From NCBI GenBank assembly GCA_037974965.1, contig JBBPFI010000006.1, positions 1,426,001 through 1,490,000 of the forward strand: a stretch of 64,000 nt of DNA, read 5' to 3'. Below are positions 22,756 to 33,927 of this stretch, one piece after another. The notes beneath the pieces were generated by a model. It worked only from the letters and a program-made list of their open reading frames with translations. It did no database searches and had not been told where the DNA came from. A program made the translations under genes and the position numbers. Source of the stretch: Dacryopinax spathularia. Its lineage: Eukaryota; Basidiomycota; Dacrymycetes; Dacrymycetales; Dacrymycetaceae. Position 1 is the stretch's first letter. Each line of letters opens with the position of its first letter.

Positions 22756-24173
22756 TCATCCACATCCCGGACAAACATGTAAAACATCCTGCACGAACAA
22801 AGCACAATCCGCGTCGAAGGCGTGTTTGCATATTGGACACCGGTAGCGGCCGTACGGGCTCAGGCCTTCTTTTGGGGTGACGAGGTTGCGATCACGCGCT
22901 GCGGTGGGCAAGGGAATCGAGCAGGCGTGACAGGCGGGGGATTCGTTACCTTCTCGCTCAGTTCTGCAGGCCACGTCAGAAGGCGAAGGAGAGGAAGGAG
23001 GAGGAGAGCGTACACTGCCTTGTATGCGGGTGCGGGGAAAAGATAATGTAGCTCCTTGCCAGATGTGGCGAGCTCACGATCATCGACCCGCATATATCGT
23101 AGTCTTTCGGTACGTCGCACACCTTGCTGCTGCATCGCGGGCAGACACAGCTTTCGGATCGTAGTTGGGAATGGCACACGCAGAGTGACGGAGGCGAGGT
23201 GACGGGTAGTCGGGCTGGGAAGCCCATTTGCATCAGCTCGGACTCGCCGACGGCGGCTTGTTCCCTAGATTGGCCACTGATGACTTTTCCGATGGGGGTC
23301 GGACGAGCTCGAATAAAAGATCCTTGAAGTCACCTTCGTTCAATGCAACACCTAACACACCTGACGGAGGAGCAGCGAAGCAAGACGGTCGCTGTGCAAT
23401 AACTCACCTCCTGTTCGTTCGCTCACACATTTAACGCGACATATCTTCATCTCCGCACAGAGGGAGACGATTCATATCCGAATTTGATCATGTACGCAAG
23501 CGTCCGCAGTGTCATGGATGTTGCCAGATCGACAGTCGTGAGGGAACCGAATATGATCAAGATCTCTGGTGAAGAACGGGTTGGTACATGACTGGAGCGT
23601 CCTCAGAACGATATCCTTCAGGGTAAGGCCGCTTTACCACTCACCTCATACTCGCTCAAACCATCTCTATGGAATTCTGCAAACTCGATTCCCAGGTGGG
23701 CTCCAGCTTGCTCTAATTCGCAAAGCACTTGAGCACGTCCTGCGGATTACCTGCTCCTCGTCAGCGACCAGACCTCACAGTCGCGCTCAGTAAACGTACC
23801 AGACATCTCCCCTATTCCCTCTCCCACTACTCCGTTCCTCATCCCCACCATCCCCATCTGACCGAGCGGGTTCTGCTCAAACGACTCCCCCACGAACTCC
23901 CCTGCATAACTCAGTGTCGGGTGGAAGCGCGATGGTCTCATATGTCGGTCCGGCATCGCGATCGACAGGTCAAGAAGGAGCATCATATGTCTGATCATGG
24001 TCCTCCTGTCGGGGCATCTCCCCCTAGTAGTCTAGAATGGGGATCAGCCTCGACCAGCTAAAGGAACGGGCGGGGTTCAGGCGTACCGGCGTCGTTTTGA
24101 ACGAGCTACGCGATTGTGCACCGCAGCCTGCAAGCTGCCAGCCTCATCCTCTCGTACAGGATCCCACGATCGT
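22756..24173 (-). pseudogene. SSL1: SSL1 (TFIIH p44 subunit) pseudogene
   Basis: The minus strand carries Ssl1 landmarks in order: 'SWDPVREDEAGSLQAAV', the vWA domain ('DLSIAMPDRHMRPSRF', 'NPLGQMGMVGMRNG', 'GEMS|GNPQDVLKCF'), 'ILIIFGSLTTVD', 'GVALNEGDFKDLLFELV', 'CPRCSSKVC', 'SSPHLARSY' and a C-terminal zinc finger ending 'LHVCPGCG' at 22756. The reading is broken. There is a TAG at 23712-23714 where Lys is expected (AN*SKLEP). A one-base deletion near 23527 turns GATCCTGGC into GATCTGGC (VDPGNIH frame lost). A TGA at 23472-23474 replaces Ser (IRI*IVSL). A further frame problem follows 'LARSY', and the finger has lost a ligand ('FDADCALF' where FCxDCD is usual). Intact Ssl1 is an essential subunit of the repair/transcription factor TFIIH, so a functional copy should exist elsewhere. 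Confidence 0.75.
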
Positions 24174-25032
24174 TTATAGTACGTTTGCTACGTACAGTAT
24201 GAAGTCGGTGTCGCGTCGGGGTGGCATGGGAAGGTGAGGAAGGACGCTTGTTGAGAACGACACGCAGGACGACGCGAAGGGTCTAGCGTGGTTGAGCGTG
24301 ACGACCACGATTGAACGGCATACTGGCCACCAACTCCTAACGGATGCGTTCATTCATGCCTTGAAATGCTACTCAACCCATCGTAGCCGTTCCGTCCAGA
24401 CGGATTCGATATGCTCCTTGTTCTTGAATCTCTTGAATCAGCTTCGTCCAGCAGCTCTCGCTCCTTGCTTCGACGCTCGCGGCAACATCAGTACTGTTAA
24501 CGCTCGCCCCTCACCAATCTGGCAGTGACGGCACCATTTACCCCTCGTCCACAGCTTCTCGATCACCTTAATCCGCGGAGCTGAACAAATGCCATCAGAA
24601 TCCATCGTTCTGGACTCGTTATACCCATGGGCTCGCTTCTGCTCTTGCTCATGATGGACACCGCGTGCTGCACAGCGTGGAACCTCTCAGCCCATGAGCT
24701 CAGGACGAATGTGCTGCTATCTCCGCACGACTTGCTGGTAATCCCCAGGGGCGAGAGTGAGGTGCACCGACTTCATCAAGCCTCATTGAGCTTCTCGTCT
24801 TAGCTGTCTGGGTGAGAAGAGCTTCGCCATTGTTCTACCCTCCCCGCAGGGGACAATTGCTTCTGAGGCCTCGACACAAAACAGAAGTGGTCCAGGTCGC
24901 GCCGTAGCAACCACAAGACTCAGAGCTCTCCCTTCGACAGTCACGAGCCACTGAACGCAAAAGCAGATGGTAAGTCTTCTTTGCTAAATGGGGAATGTCA
25001 TCAGGAAGTACTAACATGGTTCCCAGACGATA
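24174..25032. other. Intergenic, promoter region of the first S33 hydrolase
   Basis: No gene recognised. A possible non-canonical 5' exon of the following gene exists: ATG at 24967-24969 directly before a GTAAGT donor, spliced to ACG ATA ATG at 25027. This would add three residues in frame. Confidence 0.4.
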
Positions 25033-25981
25033 ATGGAAGAGCTTCAGTTCTCCCGCACTGGTTATGCCCCTTTCCGCGGTTACCAAACGTGGTACAAGAT
25101 CTTCGGCTTTCTCCATCTCGATGATGGCAAGACGCCGCTCATTGCTGTTCACGGCGGGCCTGGAGCTGGATGCGGCACACTCGAAGTTCTCGAAAAGCTC
25201 TGGACGACGGCGCGCATCCCTGTGATCGTCTACGACCAGATCGGTTGCGGCCGGTCGAGCCATGCGCCGGACGAACCGCGCTCTACCTGGACGATCGAGT
25301 TCTTCCTTGGCGAGCTGAGCAACCTCATCACACATCTCAGACTGGCGAAGTATAACCTGCTGGGTCACAGTTGGGGTGGTATGCTCGCACTGGAGCACGC
25401 AGTTCGACAGCCGGCTGGACTTCAACAGCTCATCATTGAAGGATCGCCTGCATCGATGGAGCTTTGCATGCAAGTCCAGCATTCTTGCTTTCGCAGTCTG
25501 GGCGAGAAGTACTATGAGGCAGTTCTTAAGCACGACCGCGATGGGACCGAGTCGGAGGACTGGAAGACCGCCAACGACCTGTTCCTCAAGAAGTTCATGT
25601 GTCGTACCGACCCAATACCTCAGTGCGTGATCGACTGCTTGAAGACGCTCTCGGAGGCGTACAACGTGACCGATACGCTGTAAGTCTATCATTCTTACCT
25701 GGTGCGCACGAATTGAACCCGGAGCCAGGTGGGGCACAGAAAAGACCATCGAATGCACCGGTACTTTGAAGGACTGGACGATCATTCCCCGGCTTCATCT
25801 CATTCGCATTCCCGTTCTGGTCCTGACCGGAGAATACGACTACTGTGGAGGAAAGGCCCTCGATCCATTCTTGGATGGAACCATCGACGCCCGATTGCAC
25901 AGGTTCCCAGATTGTGGACATATGGCGCATATAGACGCGGGTGATGACTATATCAACGCAGTTGCGAGCTTTTCGAAATAA
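25033..25981 (+). CDS. Proline iminopeptidase-like S33 hydrolase 1
   Basis: Exons 25033-25679 and 25729-25981 with one 49-bp phase-2 intron; about 299 residues, normal for the family. Alpha/beta-hydrolase features: oxyanion motif HGGPGAG at residues 40-46, nucleophile Ser113 in GHSWGG, acid Asp about 251 in 'EYDYCGGKAL', and His about 278 in 'CGHMAHID'. Peptidase family S33 removes N-terminal proline from peptides, or acts as an amino-acid amidase. There is no signal peptide, so it is probably cytosolic. It opens the central cluster and faces away from the minus-strand neighbour at 26.2 kb. Three paralogues (33.9, 45.8 and 58.7 kb) share the same intron position just before 'WG'. Exact substrate is unknown; action on the D-x-D-x-P-G peptides is inference. 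Confidence 0.88.
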
Positions 25982-26222
25982 AAGATAGTATTCGCCCTAG
26001 TGATTAGGACTTCCTATGGGGTGGTTGTCTCATTGCATAAGATGAATTCGGATTGAATGGCGAGCTGATCTACACATTGTTTACGGCCATCCGCAGGATT
26101 GTGGGGTCTGTTCCAGCAGACGCGCGATGTTGCCCCTCAGGCTCGTTCAACTATAGTCTATGTACGATGCCCTCGCCCGCTCTTGCCCACTCGTTCCACT
26201 CTCTCCTCTATTCGGTGACGTG

Positions 26223-27144
26223 TCATACGTGCCATTGAATCAGCCGTACGCCTGCATGAAGTGTTAAGACTCGTTCACACCTGAGGCGATCAGGCAAACC
26301 TTCGTCTCCGTCATCAATCCCCACGGCCTGCTGAAAGCGCGCTCGACAGAACTCTGTTCCTCGGCACTGCAGCAGGATGGTCTGACTGCCACCCAAGGGA
26401 CAGTCAAATCCGGTTGTAGCGGATATGTTCGACATGCCGAACTCAAGCTGGCCCAGATACTCGCGTCGAGGAGGATGGTGCTTGTAGGAGATAGTTGACG
26501 GGTCTAGCGGGACGCGTGCGTTCGAGACGTTCCATACGGAGACGTAGGGCGGTAGTTGATGCTTAGTCGTGGCTCGAATGTCTTGAGGGGCGAGGACCAC
26601 TGCGCAGACGGTGCTCGGTGCGCTTGTCACTTCAAACTGCATGATGACGTTTTGCTGACGAGCTGGATCAGCACGGACCGCTCTTTCCGACTGTCCGGAC
26701 CGCGCGCACGTAGTGATCCACCGTGATCTCCTCGACACCGTTCCGGCTTTCATTATGGGAAACTGCGGCTGGATGCGCGCGGTCCAACACTGAGATGGCC
26801 GTCGGAGCGCGCGAAGTCACCAGCCCTCTGCCCGACGCATACAGCATGGTGACCGATTGCGCGGACACTCTTCCCTCCGAGTCGAGCTCGGTAGATGGAC
26901 GCATAGTGCCAGGTGGAGACCAGCTGGGGTATGCTGCATTCTGTGCTGGTGCTAGAGTCGCTTTGGCCTGGCTGGTTATCTCCGCGATCTTCCATGACAA
27001 GAGGCATGAGACGCTCAGCAGACACCCAAGGACCAGGATCAACGGCGATACTGGGAGTCTTTCCTCATCGACTTCCGTCGGTTCCTTTCCTTCGGACGAG
27101 GGCTGGGGAAGGCGCTTGTAACGAGTAGTCAAGTTCCACAACAT
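26223..27144 (-). CDS. Single-pass membrane protein of the cluster, family B copy 1
   Basis: Exons 26710-27144 and 26223-26654 with a 55-bp phase-0 intron. A short polar N-terminus (MLWNLTTRYKRLPQP) precedes one membrane helix around residues 33-52, giving a predicted type II protein with a lumenal or outer C-terminal domain. That domain carries the family signature: 'VIMQFEV', 'VWNVSNARVPLDPSTISY', 'HHPPRREYLGQLEFG', 'FDCP', 'LLQCRGTEFCRARFQQ'. Copies 2-4 (29.1, 36.6 and 48.2 kb) share signature and intron position. I do not recognise the domain; the strand pattern with FxCP and a final Cys-x-x-x-[WF]-x-Q faintly recalls But2-like beta domains. The C-terminus of this copy is longer than in the others. 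Confidence 0.75.
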
Positions 27145-28384
27145 GGTCGAGCCGAGTTGCGATGTTGCCCTCCAGGAGTAGCATGGTGCTATCAGTACGT
27201 AGGGAAGCGGTGCGGTGCGGTGTCAATGTTCTCACATGTTCCCACAGTATTCTTACTCCCGCGCGGTCCACATTGATAAGCTCATCCTCGTCACAAGCTT
27301 TTCCTACACCATCCGACGGCTTTCCACCATATTCTCCTATTATCCCTGCGTTCCGGCTGTACTAAGAATGCTCGAAATCGACATTGATTCATATCTTCCA
27401 AGAACTTCCACTTTGCTGTCAAGCCGCCGCAAGTCTGACCGGGAGAATAACTAGGATCCACAAAGGCATCAGTCTTCCTCTCATTCAAGCGCCATGCTCA
27501 TTGTGCAATGTACACCTTGAATTCGGCCCGGACCATGAGCAACGCGGTTCTGTTCTGTGGAGTAATCTTCCCGAAGACTTCGTTTGGCAAGGTTTACCAG
27601 ACTGTTTTTGCGAGCGACAACAAGCCGTGGAGGTGATGATGAACCGAGGGGCTGAGGTGCGTCATGTGCACGAGCGAACTTGAAACCCAGTTAAGGCGCT
27701 TCTCAGCATACAGCGGTGCTCCCTGGGCAGACATCGAGAGGAAACCCTTTTGACAAGAGGGAAGCATGTTCATCACGCTCTCTTGCTTCATGCGTGGTTC
27801 GATGGTCTGGGTGAGGGGTGTTCCAGGACCGACCCTTCGAACAGAAGGAAGAGCTCTGGGGGCCAGAGTCCAGACCTTCTGGGCACGAACGGCGCGATCA
27901 CCTGAAGAGATTGCAGCTGTAGGAGGGATGGCCTATTCCGAGGACGTCACCAACCGAACGCCCAATCTCAACACGCAGTGAGGTCAGCAATCGCAATGTC
28001 GCTCATGCTCAGGCAACCAAATGCGTTGACGAGCACGGTTTAATCAACGCCAACCGAGCCAAAGTTGACCGCCAGTCGAAGATCTCTGCCGCGGAGCTGG
28101 TCTTCTCGTCTGGCTTCTTGTCTGATCTGTGAAAGTCGGTGGCTCACTTCAGCCGCAGAAGTGCATGAACTGCTCGATCGCGTAGCTCGGGTCTCCACTC
28201 AGGCGGTGAACGCAGGTGAATGCGAGGATCAAAGAAGGGAACCTGGCCTGCCCCTATCTCTGTGCGACACCTGAATGGCAAATGTGACAGCGCATCATTG
28301 GCACGTCGCGGGGTTTCAGGGGGTTGCGGCCTGGCGTATCACGATGTTGGCTTACCCCGCCAGCTCGAAAGGCAGCTTGGGGCG
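27145..28384. other. Intergenic, nothing recognised
   Basis: About 1.2 kb with short frames only. I searched by eye for pieces of the neighbouring cluster families and found none. Confidence 0.45.
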
Positions 28385-28395
28385 TATTTAATGCT
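28385..28395 (+). promoter_or_regulatory. Core promoter element of peptide gene 2
   Basis: TATTTAATGCT about 60 bp upstream of the ATG at 28454. The same element (TATTTAAGGCT, TACTTAAAGCT, TACTTAAGCT) precedes the other three peptide genes. Confidence 0.5.
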
Positions 28396-28453
28396 ACAGG
28401 CACATTGCGAGTTATCGATCAAGCATTGAAACCTGCCTGTATACCAGCCAATC

Positions 28454-28642
28454 ATGCGATTCCAGAACTTGTTCTTCGCGTTCTGCGTTATCAGCTCTGT
28501 TGCTGCAGCTTCACTTCAAGTCCTCACGCAGCGTGCGGGTACGTTCTCCAACCAGTCATCCGACTCCCGACTGACCTTCCTCCCAGAGTTTGACGAACTC
28601 GACGGTGTTATCGTAGCCGATCCCGATGCGCCCGGCGTCTGA
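28454..28642 (+). CDS. Tiny secreted precursor peptide 2 (tail ADPDAPGV)
   Basis: Exons of 85 bp (28454-28538) and 56 bp (28587-28642), separated by a 48-bp phase-1 intron, give 46 residues. Residues 1-19 form a signal peptide (MRFQNLFFAFCVISSVAAA). Exon 2 encodes the 18-residue tail EFDELDGVIVADPDAPGV, then TGA. Exon lengths of exactly 85 and 56 bp are repeated in peptide genes 3 and 4. It sits 0.5 kb upstream of family-B copy 2 on the same strand and about 1.9 kb from a UstYa-like gene, which is why I read it as the substrate of this cluster. There is no Kex2 (KR) site and no CaaX box. An ordinary ORF caller would miss it because of the intron and size. Confidence 0.75.
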   Translation: MRFQNLFFAFCVISSVAAASLQVLTQRAGTFSNQSSDSRLTFLPEFDELDGVIVADPDAPGV

Positions 28643-29124
28643 GCTTGCATTGACAGGTATGTCTGGTTTCCTTTAAAGCCCATTCCATCTGAAAGCCCTA
28701 ACCAAGGACATAAGACGGGCTATGCCCCGGCGCGCCTTCGGCTGTCTATGTTATGGACCGTGTTGTCCACGTTCTCCGTGATTGCCGATAGATAGCTACC
28801 GTGCAACCTGTAGTTGGTGGATACAACGTGCTCCGATCTACCCACAAGGGCGAGATGTACCAGTTTTCTTTCCGAATGTAAGAAATCAAGAAGTTGTTAC
28901 GTCCTTCAAGTTGCTCGTAGCTTGAACGCATGGAAGAGGGAACATTATCTATCGTGCGGATATGGCTGTTGAAGTGCTTTTGGCATTTCATTGCCAGGTA
29001 GAGGCGTGCCCAACCGTCTCGTTTGTCCTCCCCCTCTCCCGCTGCGTGTCGCCCCTTATATCAGGGAGCACGACAGTTTGGGCGACCGCTTTACCCTTTG
29101 ACCCGCGACCGACCCTACGCCAAC

Positions 29125-29986
29125 ATGAATGGCTCCTCGAGAGATCAATACCAGCCCCTCCCTACCGCTCCAGAGCAAACACGAATCGAGGAGGTCGATG
29201 ATTCGAAACAGGCTTCCTCGTTGCCGGTCCTTGAGCGCTTTCTTTGGCTCCTCCTCATTAGCCTGTCGCTAGTGACGGCTTGGGTGGTCACCAACCAGGC
29301 GGTTAGAGAACACTTCAAGCTGTCTTCCTCACGCAATGGCGACCTTGCGCATCCCGACTACAATCCGCTTGCTCTCTTCGACCACGCCGCGAGCGGCCAT
29401 GTTATAAGTAACCCAAGCGATGCGATCGTCCCATGGGCTGGGATCCAACCCACATTCTTCGCTCCAACCGCGTATGGCCGCCTGCAGCGATCCCAGCCAG
29501 CTCGCCGCTTCCACAATCGGACGAACCTTCCGGTGGAGAAGGTGCTTCTGAGCGAAGATGTAAGCACCCTCTGTTAGTACTCCGGAAAGTTTGCAGCTCA
29601 GTTGTCCTCAGTTCGGTGCTGTAATGCAGTTCGTGGCAGAAGCAGGAAAGCAGCAGCGCTGCGCACTGGCCGTGTTCCCTTTTCGGAACAGCTCGCTCAT
29701 GGTGGTGAAAGGAGAGGAGCACCACGCACAAGTCTGGGGCGCTTGGCACACGGCTGCCCTAGATCCGTCGACAATCTCGTATCAACATCGCCCAGCTCGG
29801 GGAAAGTACCTCGGTGATTTATACTTTGGCTCTTCAAGAGAAGCCGCTACCACAGTATTTGCTTGTCCCGAGAATGGGATCCTCACCATCCTGCTGGAAT
29901 GCAGAGGTTTACGAGGGTGTCAGATCGGCTGGATGCAATCGATGGACTCTGACCAAACCATTGGATCCGAAATCGTCGGTAAGTGA
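29125..29986 (+). CDS. Single-pass membrane protein of the cluster, family B copy 2
   Basis: Exons 29125-29559 and 29612-29986 with a 52-bp phase-0 intron. I chose ATG 29125 because the paralogues all begin a few residues before a 'Y-x-P-L/V' motif (here QYQPLPTAP); the frame is open upstream to 29023. A membrane helix (FLWLLLISLSLVTAWVV) is followed by a stalk and 'LQRSQPARRFHNRT' and then 'EKVLLSED', where the intron interrupts. The second exon has the shared domain: 'AVMQFVAEA', 'VWGAWHTAALDPSTISYQHR', 'KYLGDLYFG', 'VFACP', 'LLECRGLRGCQIGWMQ'. Predicted type II topology, in the secretory pathway with the UstYa-like proteins. Function not known. Confidence 0.78.
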
Positions 29987-30351
29987 TAAGTAATAAAGCA
30001 CAAACATAAGTGGGCTGATTGGGAGATAGGGCTTAGGTTAGTGCAATGGCAAGTAGATAAGGAGTAGGGTGGACGGCTAGCAAGTTGTCGAGAACACTAT
30101 TCCGCTGCTTGATCAACAAGTTGCCTTACATATGAACTCCCGCACGTCAATCGACCCAAAGTATCACAGGAAGCCCCTCACTCATCTACTCCGTCCACAT
30201 GCATACATATCTTGTAAATATATTCCAACGGTTCAAAATACAAAACGCGGCACGGTCGATATACAGACGAAGTACGAGCCACGCCGAATCATGGGGCGTG
30301 GGTAGTGCGTGCACTACGTGAGGAGTCGCATGCAGTGTCAGGTCTACTACA
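29987..30351. other. Short convergent intergenic region
   Basis: 365 bp between the converging family-B copy 2 and UstYa-like copy 1 genes. Nothing beyond expected 3' flanks is visible. Confidence 0.4.
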
Positions 30352-31108
30352 TTACGCCCAGAATGACTCTTCCAAAGCCTTATACACCTTCGTCCAATCA
30401 CGACACGTATGTAGACTATAGGGGTCAACTGCCGGAAGTCCGTGCAGTCGTGTCTTGACCGGATCCTCTCCATCGAGCGTCGTGTCAGCCGCGCACAGAA
30501 TCCCTTGTAGGATATAGTTGATGCAGTGAGACAAGTGTTCTTTGTCCAGGTTCTCGATTCCGTGGATCAGTCCTTGTCGGAGGTTGTGCAAGCAGTGAAG
30601 CTAGACCTCGTATTCAGCGAATGTTGTTACAAGCTTTGGGTATTTGCGATGCATACCTGGTGGAACATACCGACTACTAATCTCTGCTTGTTGCCGGGTT
30701 CTCCGAGGTAAACATACCCGATGGAGAACGTAGTCAGCGCTTCCCAAGCTGCGATCGACTCAGGCGTATCCTCAAGGCCGTACAACTCCATGTTCTCCGT
30801 GTAGCGATGCAAGACAGCGTCCGGAAAGTCGTCGACAGGCAGTTCTCTAGGCCTGCCGAGCGTATCATCTATTTCACAGTCTTCACGTCAGCTTGCGGAG
30901 GTAGTCAACGCAAATACCAACCAGACTCACCTTGGAAAGTTCGAGTCAAACCGCGATAGGATATCTTCTGAGTGTACACCAGCACAAATGTGTTGTACGC
31001 AGTAAGGATCACTGCAATCAAGAGAATGCATCCTCTGGAGTTTAGAAGGTGCTTCCATCCTGAGAGTTCCAGTATCATAGCGATACGTTCCTTGGGATAA
31101 CCGTACAA
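30352..31108 (-). CDS. UstYa-like (DUF3328) oxidase 1
   Basis: Exons 30931-31108, 30657-30868 and 30352-30600, with introns of 62 and 56 bp. An N-terminal membrane anchor (CILLIAVILTAYNTFVLVY) is followed by 'RELPVDDF', 'LYGLEDTPESIAAWE' and the UstYa hallmarks: HQLHC, split by intron 2 as HQ|LHC, then 'HLSHCINYILQGILCAADTT' and 'HTCRDWTKVYKALE', ending SFWA. Start is 31108 or the internal Met at 31078. UstYa proteins are ER/Golgi-anchored copper-dependent enzymes that oxidatively cyclise or otherwise modify ribosomal peptides (ustiloxin, asperipin, victorin pathways). Both HxxHC-type motifs are intact, so activity is likely. The peptide genes at 28.5 and 39.1 kb are the nearest candidate substrates. 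Confidence 0.87.
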
Positions 31109-31933
31109 TGGTGCGAATGGGAAGAATAGGTCATTGAGACATCAGTGCTAAAGGTCTAACATAGCGTGGCAAGCCGGTTAAGATGGTTAGGGTTGATAAG
31201 TAGCGTGCAGATATCGATATCTTGATGACGTGCCGCTACAGCCGGCTAAGTGATCGACAGTTCAGTTCTTCCACGCTCAGCCAACGCCTCATCCCCACAT
31301 AGATAGCTGCTCGCGAGGGCACTACTCGATTCATAGCTTGGCCGACTGATTCTGAGGTGTTCGAAGTGTCCAATAGCGCTGGAAGATGCTATTTTGGTTC
31401 CTTCTAGATCTGTAGAACAGGTGATGCTTCCGCTCCATCCTGTTCCACGTAGGGATCCAGCAAGCACGATGGACAGCTGCTTCTCTAACTTCTACCCTTC
31501 CAGCTGCTGCGTATCCTCGGCTATTTCTTCACGCACAGGAGCTGTTGTCATGTGTAGAAATTCACCCGTCTATTCCTCAATCGGAGCCCGCAAGGCTGGA
31601 TCAGAAACGGCTGAGCGTGATCATTCACCTCTACCCAGGTTACCAGGTACTATCGCGATAAGCTGACACCACCTCGGTTACTCTGGCACGGAAGACGCGG
31701 AGCACCGAAGACTCTCGTGTCGCTTGGACGCGTCTGGCAGCATCTCGACTTAGCACCAAGCAGCAGGCTTGCTCTAGAGTGGTGCGCAGGTGCGGCAGCA
31801 TGAACGTCATATGCCGAGGATACGGTCCCTGGGCTTCGTCGTCTCCCGTGCCTTGCTTCTGATGGATGTGCTGGTACATAAGTCGTTGGCTGCAAGAGAG
31901 GACCACGCTCATCCTACCTGTACACATTACAGT
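31109..31933. other. Divergent promoter region
   Basis: About 0.8 kb between divergent UstYa-like copy 1 and 7TM copy 1. It contains only short frames and presumably both promoters. Confidence 0.4.
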
Positions 31934-33580
31934 ATGTCGTTGAATTCCACCGTGAACGCCACCGCGACACTTAACGCGATCCCTGGTTTTGACGGGACTT
32001 GGGACCAGGCTCTTCAAATTACCTGTAAGTTAATTGGCCCGTTTAGCATGAGAACGATAATCAATGTTGACTTGAACCAGGGGCTTCGGAATTCGCTGGC
32101 GTCGCTTCAGCAGCACTCCTTTCTTACGACGTATTCATCACGCTCGAGCAGGAGATTCGTTTGGTATGGTTTGGCCGCTGGGGTCTTCCGTCTATCCTGT
32201 ATATGGTCAATCGCTATGGGACAATGCTGCAAGCTTGCCTGAACCTCATTACGGATATTGATTATGGGCTCTCGCTGCCTGCCTGCCTGTCATGGAATTT
32301 GTTCTATAACTGGAGCATACCTCTCTTTATTGCCGTGATCGAAGGTGAGTACATCTCCTCCCGCTTCCGCGCACTCCTAATGTGGTCATTAGCCACCTTG
32401 ACCCTTCGCGTCATTGCATTATGGGAGAACAACCGCAAGTTTGTTGTGTGTCTCTGGATCTGGTACATTATCAACGTCGCCGTCATGCTCGTTATGATGG
32501 GGCTTACCAACGCAACCGATTACCGTATGCTAAGCACAGGGCCACATGCATTCCTGTTGTACACGTCTAACGGAGTATCACAGCCGGTCCGAGTCCTGAT
32601 CCTCCGATCATAGGATGCACTATCACGGGTGAGTATAGGCTCTCACGCGGACGTCTGAGTGTTCACTGGCACACGTTGATTTAGGCACGGAAAAGTTCGT
32701 TCGTCATTCTTTCACCCTTAGTCGCGACTGATTACCACGGGCCTATCAGTTACTTCTGGGTGGTCTATCTCCCGAGCCTTGTCTATGAAACAACAATTGC
32801 GAGTCTCACACTGTACAAAGCCATTCAGCACAAGCGTCTTCTGCGTAGTGTGCCGCTGCTCTACGTACTTATTCGGGAGTACGTATTACCAAATATGCTC
32901 ACTTGCTTCGGTGCTCATTGCCTTGTACAGCGGTTTCTTTTATTTCTTCAGTACGCGTTCCCTTCTTGGATTTGTAAGGAAACTAATACGTATCTACAGT
33001 TGTCTTCGGTGCGCCTTGTCTGATCATCCTCCCACTCGAAGCTGAATCAATGCGGCTGCCCCAGCGTTGATGGTGAGCGCTACCCTTTGGGTTCTCTACT
33101 GGAATGGCTTATGACGAATGACAGCTGCTCAACATGCTGGTTGACCTATTGGCGGTATGTGTATAAAAGCAGATGTACGTTTCCCTCTCACGCACAACAT
33201 TCAGAACTTCCTCTATTTCGACTGGGCGCCACAGTGAGCACTGGGCTTGTGAGCTCAACCTATGTCAAGTGCTGACGTACCTTATAGACTGAGTGTCTCT
33301 ATCGCATCAGCTGTGTCTGTGAGGTCTGCGGCCTCTTCATGAACATGGCGAGGCGTTGATGCTGACTGTTATCCTTGCGGACAGATTGTTCCTGAATCTA
33401 CGAGATGTGGCTCGTAGTTCCGCGCCAGAAACAGCCATGTCCTTTTCTGGCCCGATCGAGCTGGATCCGATGTCAAATATCACATCCACCCCTTGGACAA
33501 CCCAGCGATCCGAACCAAGCACGGCGGGGTCGAAGTCAGGAGAAGGCGGATATACGTACGAGGAGGGGACAGCGTTCTAA
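31934..33580 (+). CDS. DUF6533-type seven-helix membrane protein 1
   Basis: Multi-exon gene. Firm exons are 31934-32024, 32081-32344, 32393-32524 and 32584-32628; further exons include one from about 32753 ('YFWVVYLPSLVYETTIASLT') and a last one ending 33580. The N-terminus is short, with sequons (NSTVNAT). Then comes the DUF6533 hallmark 'YDVFITLEQEIRLVWFGRWG' with 'ILYMVNRYGTMLQ', followed by further helices ('WIWYIINVAVMLVMMGL', 'FFYFF'), 'LNLRDVARSS' and a polar Ser/Thr-rich tail. The family is huge in Basidiomycota and uncharacterised; topology resembles 7TM receptors. In the cluster it could sense or export the peptide product, which is inference. Splicing of the last third is approximate. 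Confidence 0.75.
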
Positions 33581-33687
33581 ATTGGAGATACGGAATTTGC
33601 TGATCTCTAAAGTGACATTATCGGGTTTCTATAGCCTCTTTGAGATCGTGGGGCGCCAGATGACCAATTAAGTTCACGCTTGGGAAG

Positions 33688-33696
33688 TATATAAAA
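33688..33696 (+). promoter_or_regulatory. TATA box of S33 hydrolase 2
   Basis: TATATAAAA, the best TATA match I noticed in the cluster, 230 bp before the chosen ATG and 108 bp after the stop of the 7TM gene. Confidence 0.5.
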
Positions 33697-33927
33697 GATG
33701 CCGCAGCGCTGGAACACAACTCCTCGGAGCTATGGCAAGTCAAGAGAATCACGTTCTGTTCGGCGAGAAAATGGATCGCCTATATCTGCGCTGATTTGAG
33801 ACGCCGTTGGCGATGCCCCCTACCTCACTCCTGCTGTTGTCGTCTCAGGCAGTCCTGGAAAGAATACCTTCCTCCGCCAAGCCAGCAGCGGCTCTTTGTG
33901 TCCAGATCCCCCTCGAACCTCGCAACT

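Noticed and set aside
24835-25785. 316-codon minus-strand open frame
   Set aside because: It is antisense to the S33 hydrolase at 25033-25981, whose catalytic motifs, intron and paralogues prove the plus strand is coding.
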